Under the pieces are notes generated by a model. The model did no database searches and was not told the origin of the DNA. It was given only the letters and a program-made list of their open reading frames with translations. A DNA stretch of 12,085 bases from JBBRMQ01 sp038230775. Lineage in GTDB: Bacteria > Acidobacteriota > Thermoanaerobaculia > Gp7-AA8. The position numbers and the translations under genes are program-made. Within the stretch, counting starts at the first letter, position 1. Each line of letters begins with the position of its first letter. The DNA lies in NCBI GenBank assembly GCA_038230775.1, contig JBBRMQ010000126.1, positions 1 to 12,085 on the forward strand, read 5' to 3'. Of the stretch, positions 6,760 to 12,085 are shown piece by piece.

Positions 6760-6765
6760 AAGGAG
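6760..6765 (+). promoter_or_regulatory. Strong Shine-Dalgarno site before the DUF4870 gene
   Basis: AAGGAG stands 5 nt before the ATG at 6771. It is among the clearest ribosome binding sites on the plus strand here and fixes the start of the proline-rich protein. A TAAAAT hexamer at 6735-6740 might be a -10 box, but no -35 box was recognised. Confidence 0.8.
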
Positions 6766-6770
6766 ATTGA

Positions 6771-7193
6771 ATGACGCAGACTCCGTACACTCCACCGCCT
6801 CCACCGCCTGGCGGCGGTACGTACACCCCACCGCCTCCACCTCCGCCACCACCGGCGGGCGGCGGTGCTCCCGGTTCCGATCGCGGCATCATGCTGTTCC
6901 TCTGCTACTTCGGCATCTTCGCGCTGATTCCTTTGCTCTCCAAGAAGGAAGATCCTGAGGTGCAGTGGCATGCGAAGAATGGTCTCGCGCTGACGGTGGC
7001 CTGGTTCATCATCTGGATCGCGTTCACAGTTCTCAGCTTCATTCTGCCGCTTCCGCTCAGGCTCATCTGGAGCGGTCTCGGATGCATCATCGGATGCGCA
7101 TTCCTGGTCATCGACATCGTGGCGATGGTGAAGGCGATCGGCGGACAGCGCTGGCGCATTCCGGTCGTCAGCGACTTCGCGGACAAGATGTAG
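6771..7193 (+). CDS. DUF4870 family membrane protein with proline-rich N-terminus
   Basis: A 140-residue protein. Residues 6-33 are a low-complexity tail of two YTPPPPPP...GGG repeats, longer at the second copy (nine prolines). The remainder is a DUF4870 (Tic20-like) domain with three hydrophobic helices at about 40-56, 71-91 and 97-119. It includes the family hallmark DPEVQWHAKNGLAL (61-74), where the His precedes helix 2, and ends in a short hydrophilic tail. The family is widespread and of unknown function. The start is set by AAGGAG 5 nt upstream. The gene follows the exporter gene by 33 bp. Its TAG stop is immediately followed, in the same frame, by the TTG of the next gene, whose N-terminus also carries a Gly/Pro segment. 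Confidence 0.85.
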   Translation: MTQTPYTPPPPPPGGGTYTPPPPPPPPPAGGGAPGSDRGIMLFLCYFGIFALIPLLSKKEDPEVQWHAKNGLALTVAWFIIWIAFTVLSFILPLPLRLIWSGLGCIIGCAFLVIDIVAMVKAIGGQRWRIPVVSDFADKM

Positions 7194-7484
7194 TTGCAAT
7201 CCCGATTCGAGAATGCCGGTGGCGGATCACCCGGTCCGCCACCGGACCCGAACCTCGTTCTCGTCCTCAATCTCCTGCTGTTCGGATGCGTTGGCTACTG
7301 GCTGCTCGGCCAGCGCGTCAAGGTCGCGTTCGCAGCCATCGCCTGGATTGCCGGACTCGCGACTTGCGGCGTCGTCAGCGGTCTCGTGATGGCGTTCGCA
7401 GCGATCGATGGCTATCTACAGGCGCAGCAGTTGGCCGCTGGACACGCGATCGGGCCATACACATTCTTCCGAAAATCAGTGTGA
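7194..7484 (+). CDS. Small two-helix membrane protein, function unknown
   Basis: A 96-residue frame opens with TTG directly after the TAG of the DUF4870 gene and in the same frame. A short Gly/Pro segment (GGGSPGPPPDPN, 9-20) precedes a hydrophobic helix, LVLVLNLLLFGCVGYWLLGQ (21-40), and a second helix at about 44-71, then a polar tail. The G-x-x-GY-x-x-GQ pattern is reminiscent of TM2-like small membrane proteins, but I cannot assign a family. The frame has no ATG until 7389 and no clear ribosome binding site, so translation may depend on reinitiation after the upstream stop. Alternatives are a readthrough extension of the DUF4870 protein or a remnant of a once-fused gene. The Pro-linker-plus-helix layout argues that it is coding. 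It converges on sufT with 25 bp between the stops. Confidence 0.6.
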   Translation: MQSRFENAGGGSPGPPPDPNLVLVLNLLLFGCVGYWLLGQRVKVAFAAIAWIAGLATCGVVSGLVMAFAAIDGYLQAQQLAAGHAIGPYTFFRKSV

Positions 7485-7509
7485 TCTGGTTTCCGTCGGC
7501 CCCACCCCT

Positions 7510-8070
7510 TCACCACATCATGCCGAGCTGCAGCTTCGCGGCGTCGGACATCATGCTGCGATCCCACACCGGATCGAACACAACCTCGACCTCAGCCTTG
7601 TTCACGCCGGGCAGTGACTCGATCTTGCTGCGCACGTCGTTCGCCAGGACGGGGCCCATGCCGCAACCGGGCGCGGTAAGGGTCATCTTCACCTTGACCT
7701 TCTTGCCGCCTTCATCGCCGTCCTGCAGCTCGCAGAGGTACACGAGGCCGAGGTCCACGATGTTGACGGGGATTTCAGGGTCGTAGCAGGTCTTCAGCTG
7801 ATCCCAAACCGCTGACTCGAGCATCTCCGGAGTCAGTTGCTCGCCGTCGGGCGGCGCCTCGACGACGTTTTCCGGCGTCTTGCCCATCGCTTCCACTTCT
7901 TTTCCCGACACGCGAATCATGAGACCGCGGTCGGTGATCAGCGTGTACGAGCCGCCGAGGGATTGGGTGATTGTGGCGATGGATCCGATCGGCACCAGCA
8001 CGCGCTCGCCGTTCGGGATCGTGACCGCGTCAGCATTTCTGCTGAACGTGACTTCTTCTCGCATGTTCAT
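7510..8070 (-). CDS. sufT: Iron-sulfur cluster assembly accessory protein SufT
   Basis: A 186-residue protein of the long SufT type: an N-terminal part (about 1-72, with IPNGERVLVPIGSIATITQS and LGGSYTLITDRG) and a C-terminal MIP18/DUF59 domain. The latter has YDPEIPVNIVDLGLVY (96-111), LTAPGCGMG (131-139) with the conserved Cys136, and FDPVWDRSMMSDAAKLQLGM (165-184). DUF59 proteins help mature Fe-S proteins; SufT is known to matter when Fe-S demand is high. It is last in the suf operon, but unlike the other members it is separated from its upstream gene (93 bp), by a palindromic repeat. Met3 is an alternative start. No Shine-Dalgarno sequence lies in the 10 nt between the palindrome and the ATG. 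Confidence 0.92.
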   Translation of the reverse strand: MNMREEVTFSRNADAVTIPNGERVLVPIGSIATITQSLGGSYTLITDRGLMIRVSGKEVEAMGKTPENVVEAPPDGEQLTPEMLESAVWDQLKTCYDPEIPVNIVDLGLVYLCELQDGDEGGKKVKVKMTLTAPGCGMGPVLANDVRSKIESLPGVNKAEVEVVFDPVWDRSMMSDAAKLQLGMMW

Positions 8071-8080
8071 GTCTGTTGTC

Positions 8081-8155
8081 GTGTCATTCCGAGCGAAGCG
8101 AGGAATCCCCTGCGCCCTTGCGATGGGGATCCCTCGCTCGCGCTCGGGATGACAC
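8081..8155. repeat. Palindromic repeat inside the suf operon
   Basis: Left arm 8081-8110 begins GTGTCATTCCGAGCGAAGC; right arm 8125-8155 ends GCGCTCGGGATGACAC. The arms pair over about 30 bp with a 14-nt loop, one bulged base, one T/G wobble and one A/C mismatch. The 'GTCATTCCGAGCGAAGCGAG' type of sequence is a familiar dispersed intergenic repeat in several GC-rich phyla (recalled, not searched). It starts 8 nt after the sufU stop and ends 10 nt before the sufT start. No T-run follows on the minus strand, so it is not a standard terminator; it may instead act as an mRNA stem that processes or stabilises the transcript. Confidence 0.9.
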
Positions 8156-8163
8156 CCTTCTCG

Positions 8164-8610
8164 TCATTCTGTGCTTACGAGCTCCTGCTCTCCCTGTAAC
8201 GCGGAATGGAGGGTGTGCCATGCCAGCGTCGCGCATTTCACCCGGGCCGGAAACTCCGACACGCCTGAGAACGCCGCCAGGCGGCCGATGTCCCCCGATG
8301 GCTTCGCTTCGCCGGTCACGAGGCCGTGGAACGTATCGAACAGCTCCTGTGCCTCGCCGGCCCGCTTTCCCTTCACGCTCGAAGTCATCACCGATGCCGA
8401 AGACTTCGAGATCGCGCAGCCGTTGCCGGTGAACGAGATGTCCTTGATGGTGTCGCCCTCGAGCTCGACGAAGACCGTGTAGTGATCGCCGCAGAGCGGG
8501 TTGTATCCGTCGACCTTCCGCGTCGCGTTCGGGAGCTCTTTGAAATTGCGGGGGTTCTTGTTGTGATCGAGGATGACCTGCTGGTACAGCTCACGGAGTT
8601 GATCGGACAT
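8164..8610 (-). CDS. sufU: SUF system sulfur-accepting protein SufU
   Basis: A 148-residue IscU-like protein that takes persulfide sulfur from SufS and passes it to the SufBCD scaffold. The three metal/sulfur cysteines are present: Cys40 (NPLCGD, with Asp42), Cys65 (GNGCAISKSSASVM) and Cys126 (PARVKCATLAWHTL). The insertion at about 80-115 (GKRAGEAQELFDTFHGLVTG onward) separates SufU from classical IscU, so this is the zinc-dependent transfer protein found with SufS in SufE-lacking operons. The ATG shares one base with the sufS stop (TGATG), and GAGGTG lies 8 nt upstream at 8624-8619. A long open frame continues upstream in the same frame through sufS but is only an antisense-free shadow; homology begins at this ATG. 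Confidence 0.95.
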   Translation of the reverse strand: MSDQLRELYQQVILDHNKNPRNFKELPNATRKVDGYNPLCGDHYTVFVELEGDTIKDISFTGNGCAISKSSASVMTSSVKGKRAGEAQELFDTFHGLVTGEAKPSGDIGRLAAFSGVSEFPARVKCATLAWHTLHSALQGEQELVSTE

Positions 8611-9860
8611 CAGCGGAACACCTCGATGACTCTGTGGAGCCCGGCCACGAGCGCATCCGCCTCTTCGCGCGTGTTGTACATGCCGAATGAGGCGCGGCCG
8701 GTTGCCGGAACGTTGAATCGCATCATCACCGGCTGTGCGCAGTGATGTCCGGTGCGCACCGCGATGCCTTCCTGATCGAGAATCGTGCCGATGTCGTGCG
8801 GGTGCACGCCCTCGAGCGTGAAGGAGATCACGCTCGCTTTGTGCGTCGCGGTTCCGATGAGACGCAGACCTTCGATCTCGCGCAGCCGTAGCGTTGCGTA
8901 CTCCAGAAGGTTCTGCTCGTGCGCGGCAATGTTCGCCAATCCGACCGACGACACGTAATCGAGTGCGGCGGCGAGCGCGATGACACCCGCGATGTTTGGT
9001 GTTCCCGCTTCGAACTTGTACGGGAGCGCGTTGTAGGTCGTCTTCTCGAAGCTGACCGACAGAATCATGTCGCCGCCGCCCTGATAGGGCGGCATCGCGT
9101 CGAGGATCGCCTCTTTGCCGTACAGGACGCCGATGCCGGTCGGGCCGTAGACCTTGTGTCCGGAGAACGCGTAGAAGTCGCAATCGAGATCGCGGACGTC
9201 GACGCCGATGTGCGGCACGCCCTGCGCGCCATCGATGACCACGATCGCGCCAACCGCGTGCGCCATCTGCGTCATCTGCTTCACCGGATTGATGGTGCCG
9301 AGGGCGTTGGAGGCGTGTCCGAAGGCGACGATTTTCGTGCGCTTCGTCAACAGCTTCGCGAACTCCTCGACGATCAGCTCGCCCGCATCGTTGACCGGAG
9401 CGATGCGCAGCGTCGCGCCCTTCTCGTCGCAGAGCATCTGCCACGGCACGATGTTCGAGTGATGTTCCATCGTGGTGATGATGACTTCATCGCCGGCGCC
9501 CACATTCTTCCTGCCCCACGCGCTCGCGACCAGATTGATCGCCTCGGTCGTACCGCGCGTAAAGACGACTTCTTTCTCGTCGCGCGCGTTGATGAATTTC
9601 CTGACCGTCGTTCGCGCGCCTTCGTAGGCCGCGGTGGCGACTTCGCTCAGGTAGTGCACTCCGCGATGAACGTTCGAGTTCTCTTCGGAGTAATAACGAA
9701 CGATGCGATCGATGACCTGCCGCGGCTTCTGGGTCGTGGCGGCGTTGTCGAGATAGACGAGTCTTTTCCCGCGCACGTCACGGGAGAGAATCGGGAAATC
9801 GCGCCGGATGGCTTCGACGTCCAGGCTTGTCTTGCGAAGGTCGTTTACGGCGACGGTCAT
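8610..9860 (-). CDS. sufS: Cysteine desulfurase SufS
   Basis: A 416-residue pyridoxal-phosphate enzyme that converts cysteine to alanine and leaves a persulfide on itself. Visible landmarks are YLDNAATTQKP (36-46), NVHRGVHYLSE (63-73), TRGTTEAINLVA (101-112), MEHHSNIVPWQ (131-141), IDGAQG (209-214), the PLP lysine in SGHKVYGPTGIG (Lys236), and the catalytic cysteine in RTGHHCAQP (Cys374) followed by GRASFGMYNT. These mark a group II (SufS) desulfurase, distinct from IscS/NifS. Length and residue spacing match the family. Its ATG overlaps the sufD stop (ATGA), and GGGAG lies 7 nt before it. The frame is open upstream through sufD, but the family sequence starts here. Confidence 0.97.
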   Translation of the reverse strand: MTVAVNDLRKTSLDVEAIRRDFPILSRDVRGKRLVYLDNAATTQKPRQVIDRIVRYYSEENSNVHRGVHYLSEVATAAYEGARTTVRKFINARDEKEVVFTRGTTEAINLVASAWGRKNVGAGDEVIITTMEHHSNIVPWQMLCDEKGATLRIAPVNDAGELIVEEFAKLLTKRTKIVAFGHASNALGTINPVKQMTQMAHAVGAIVVIDGAQGVPHIGVDVRDLDCDFYAFSGHKVYGPTGIGVLYGKEAILDAMPPYQGGGDMILSVSFEKTTYNALPYKFEAGTPNIAGVIALAAALDYVSSVGLANIAAHEQNLLEYATLRLREIEGLRLIGTATHKASVISFTLEGVHPHDIGTILDQEGIAVRTGHHCAQPVMMRFNVPATGRASFGMYNTREEADALVAGLHRVIEVFR

Positions 9861-11074
9861 CGCGTCTCTCCCGGGCGTTTCGGCAAATGTTGCGGCATGG
9901 CCTCGAACATCACGCGCCGGACGTGCGTCCTGACGGCGTCCACTTTCATGCGATCGATGATCTCGCCGGCGAACGCCAGGACCAGCAGGCTGCGCGCTTC
10001 CGCTTCTTCGATGCCGCGGGCGCGGAGGTAGAACAGCGCCTCTTCGTTGAGCTGCCCGATCGTCGAGCCGTGGTTGCACTTCACGTCGTCGTTCAGGATC
10101 TCCAGCGTGGGCTTGGAGTCGACGATGGCGGTCTCCGACAGCAGGAGGTTGTGATTGGTCTGGCGCGAGCTCGTTTTCTGCGCGCCCTCGCGAACCACGA
10201 TGCGGCCGTCGAAGATGCCGCGCGACTTGCCGTCGAGAACACCTTTGTACAACTCGAGGCTGGTGCAGTGGGGCTTCACATGATCGATGACGGTATGGTT
10301 GTCGACGTGCTGCGTGCCCGTGAGCGCGAAGAGCCCATCGAGCGTCACGCTCGCGCCTTCACCGGCCAGAGCAACATTCACTTCATTGCGGACGAGACCG
10401 CCGCCTAACGAGATCTGTCTCGAGGTGACGCTGCTCGAGCGTTCCTGGTGAATCTGCAACGTGGCGATGTGACTCGCCGCCAGCGACTCGCATTCGATCT
10501 TGTAGTGATCGACCACGGCACCATCGCCAGCGACGATCTCCGTCACCGTATTCGTGAAGTACGCGCCGGTTCCCACGTACGTCTCAACGACGGTCACTTG
10601 CGAGTTGCGTCCGGCCACGATGACGTTGTGCGGGTGCGACCACACCCCGTCGCCGTCCCCGACGAAGAGGATGTGGATGAAACCTTCGACCACGGCACCG
10701 TCAGGAATCACGATCAAAGCGCCGTCGGTGGAGTTCGCCGTGTTCAGCGCGGTGAACGGATGCCGCTGATAGTCGGCGTAGCGGGCGAAGTGACGATCAA
10801 GCTCCGGACGCGAAGCGACAATGCCCTGTCCACCCCGCGACTCCACGAGGTTGCCGTTGACGAACACCAGCTCTGCGGCCGCTTCCGGATGTCTGCTCTT
10901 CTCCGGCACAGACGCCGAGGGCTCGGCGCGCCGCCAGGGCGTTTTGGCCAGCGAGGAAACGTTGGTGTAGCGCCACTCTTCCCACTGCGTCGTGGGCCAG
11001 CCAAGCTGCATGAATCGCTGCGCGGCCTGCTCGCGGACGGTGGCGAGATCGTGTTCTGGTGCAGCGACGCTCAT
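9857..11074 (-). CDS. sufD: Fe-S scaffold subunit SufD
   Basis: A 405-residue SufB/SufD-family beta-helix protein, partner of SufB in the SufBC2D cluster-building complex. The helical N-terminus has the family block WEEWRYTNVSSLAK (31-44). The long beta-helical core runs to about 340, with GGGLVRNEVNVALAGEGA (224-241) and TSSRQTNHNLLLSETAIVDS (301-320). KCNHGSTIG (332-340) includes Cys333 and His335, corresponding to E. coli SufD Cys358 and His360 at the SufB interface. The C-terminal part is helical (RARGIEEAEARSLLVLAFAG). ATG at 11074 gives a 4-bp ATGA overlap with the sufC stop and was preferred; an in-frame ATG at 11104 would overlap sufC by 34 bp. AGGAGG stands rather far (12-13 nt) upstream. 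Confidence 0.94.
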   Translation of the reverse strand: MSVAAPEHDLATVREQAAQRFMQLGWPTTQWEEWRYTNVSSLAKTPWRRAEPSASVPEKSRHPEAAAELVFVNGNLVESRGGQGIVASRPELDRHFARYADYQRHPFTALNTANSTDGALIVIPDGAVVEGFIHILFVGDGDGVWSHPHNVIVAGRNSQVTVVETYVGTGAYFTNTVTEIVAGDGAVVDHYKIECESLAASHIATLQIHQERSSSVTSRQISLGGGLVRNEVNVALAGEGASVTLDGLFALTGTQHVDNHTVIDHVKPHCTSLELYKGVLDGKSRGIFDGRIVVREGAQKTSSRQTNHNLLLSETAIVDSKPTLEILNDDVKCNHGSTIGQLNEEALFYLRARGIEEAEARSLLVLAFAGEIIDRMKVDAVRTHVRRVMFEAMPQHLPKRPGETR

Positions 11075-11829
11075 CGCGCGGTCGCGACCTCCTGCTCGAT
11101 CCACTCATAGCCGCGCTGCTCGAGCTCTTCCGCCAGCTCTTTACCGCCCGACTTCACGATGCGCCCTTCGGCGAGCACGTGCACGAAATCGGGAACGAGA
11201 TACGAGAGCAGCCGCTGATAGTGCGTGATCACCAGCACCGAGTGTTTCTCGCTGCGAAGCGTGTTCACGCCGTTGGCGACGATTTTCAGCGCGTCGATGT
11301 CGAGGCCGGAATCCGTTTCATCCAGAATGGCGAGCTTCGGATCGAGCACCGCCATCTGAAAGATCTCATTGCGTTTCTTCTCGCCGCCGGAGAATCCCTC
11401 GTTCACGCCGCGGTTGATGAAGGCCTCATCGAGATCGACGAGCTTCATCTTGTCGCGCGCGATCTGCAGAAACTCCATCGCGTCGTATTCTTCGAGCCCC
11501 TGATGCTTGCGCACCGCGTTGACAGCGGCCTTGAGGAAATAGACGTTGTTGACGCCCGGAATCTCGACCGGATACTGCATCGCGAGGAACACGCCTTCGC
11601 GTGCGCGCTCCTCGGTCTTCATCGCGAGCAGATCCTTGCCTTCAAACGTGACGCTGCCGCTGCTCACCTCGTACTTCGGCCGTCCGGCCAGAACGTTCGC
11701 CAGCGTCGATTTGCCCGAGCCGTTCGGGCCCATGATGGCGTGCACTTCACCCGTTCCGACGTGCAGCGTCAGCCCGTGCAGAATCTCTTTGCCTTCGATG
11801 CCGGCGTGTAAGTTTTTGATGTCTAACAT
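11071..11829 (-). CDS. sufC: Fe-S assembly ATPase SufC
   Basis: A 252-residue soluble ABC-type ATPase that binds SufB and SufD and drives conformational change during cluster assembly. It has Walker A GPNGSGKST (34-42), the Q-loop region FLAMQYPVEIPGV (81-93), the ABC signature FSGGEKKR (146-153), Walker B LAILDETDSGLD (166-177) with Glu171 as the catalytic base, and the H-loop His203 (VITHYQRLLSYL). The FSGGEKKRNEIFQMAVLDP stretch is specific to SufC and separates it from transporter ATPases. The gene begins 13 nt after the sufB stop with no strong ribosome binding site, and ends in a 4-bp overlap with sufD. Confidence 0.97.
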   Translation of the reverse strand: MLDIKNLHAGIEGKEILHGLTLHVGTGEVHAIMGPNGSGKSTLANVLAGRPKYEVSSGSVTFEGKDLLAMKTEERAREGVFLAMQYPVEIPGVNNVYFLKAAVNAVRKHQGLEEYDAMEFLQIARDKMKLVDLDEAFINRGVNEGFSGGEKKRNEIFQMAVLDPKLAILDETDSGLDIDALKIVANGVNTLRSEKHSVLVITHYQRLLSYLVPDFVHVLAEGRIVKSGGKELAEELEQRGYEWIEQEVATAR

Positions 11830-11842
11830 GTCTTTTCAGGAC

Positions 11843-12085
11843 CTATCCCACGCTTCCTTCCAGGGACACTCCGAGTAGTTTCTGCGCCTCGACCGCGAAC
11901 TCCATCGGCAGCTCGCGGAACACCTCGCGGCAGAAGCCATTCACGATCATCGAGACTGAGTCTTCGGCGGTGATTCCGCGCTGCTGGCAGTAGATGAGGT
12001 TGTCCTCGCCGATCTTCGACGTCGACGCCTCGTGCTCCATGACCGCGGTCGAGTTGCGCACTTCGATGTACGGGAACTTATGCTC
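11843..12085 (-). CDS. sufB: Fe-S scaffold protein SufB, C-terminal fragment
   Basis: The last 80 residues of SufB, cut by the right edge. The visible part begins EHKFPYIEVRNSTAV and continues through MEHEASTSKIGEDNL, YCQQRGITAEDSVSMIVNGF, CREVFRELPMEFAVEAQKLL and GVSLEGSVG, nearly matching the conserved SufB C-terminus. His18 and Glu19 of the fragment (MEHE) align by my count with E. coli SufB His433 and Glu434, the residues next to the cluster site; the partner Cys405 would be just outside. SufB is the main scaffold on which the nascent cluster is built. It is the first visible gene of the operon; any promoter, and any regulator such as SufR or IscR, lies beyond the window. Confidence 0.95.
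   Translation of the reverse strand, partial: EHKFPYIEVRNSTAVMEHEASTSKIGEDNLIYCQQRGITAEDSVSMIVNGFCREVFRELPMEFAVEAQKLLGVSLEGSVG

Noticed and set aside
7485..7509. Bidirectional terminator between the small membrane gene and sufT
   Set aside because: The 25-bp gap between the convergent stops holds no inverted repeat or T-run.
8919..10031. 370-residue plus-strand frame opposite sufS
   Set aside because: SufS on the other strand has every catalytic landmark; this frame is a mirror of its codon use.
11074..11104. Longer SufD start at ATG 11104
   Set aside because: It would add ten basic residues and a 34-bp overlap with sufC, whereas ATG 11074 gives the 4-bp overlap also seen at sufD/sufS.

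Overview
This GC-rich window reads as ordinary chromosome from a Gram-negative (diderm) bacterium. It has an MCE/MlaD-type envelope protein, a Sec signal peptide at the left edge, a peptidoglycan-precursor ligase and a complete SUF-type iron-sulfur assembly operon of the SufU/SufT kind. Together with short tandem and palindromic intergenic repeats, this would suit Acidobacteriota or a related soil phylum. No rRNA or other phylogenetic marker is present, so that placement is a weak inference.

Left part (1-3786). The first 27 codons of an exported protein run leftward off the edge (82 to 1). They are separated from galU by a 7-bp tandem array with an inverted copy. Rightward genes follow with little or no spacing: galU, a Phd/YefM-like antitoxin, a RelE/ParE-like toxin, maf, and a 508-residue MlaD-family protein with a beta-rich C-terminal domain. 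The toxin-antitoxin pair overlaps galU at one end and maf at the other.

Middle (3787-7484). A roughly 140-bp intergenic block made of three copies of one palindromic unit (REPIN-like) precedes ddl (D-alanine--D-alanine ligase). After ddl come a 12-helix ABC-2-type exporter membrane protein without a visible ATPase, a proline-rich DUF4870 membrane protein, and a small two-helix membrane protein that begins directly after, and in frame with, the DUF4870 stop codon.

Right part (7510-12085, minus strand). The operon sufB-sufC-sufD-sufS-sufU-sufT is transcribed leftward, and sufB is cut by the window edge. SufBCD is the scaffold and ATPase complex, SufS removes sulfur from cysteine, SufU accepts it, and SufT is an accessory maturation protein. 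sufC/sufD and sufD/sufS overlap by 4 bp, and sufS/sufU by 1 bp. sufU and sufT are separated by a repeat-type palindrome that leaves only 10 nt before the sufT start.

The genes belong to well-known families. The unusual parts are the repeat architectures, the MCE/beta-domain fusion, the toxin-antitoxin pair embedded between housekeeping genes, and the in-frame stop/start junction. I see no convincing new defence or mobile system.
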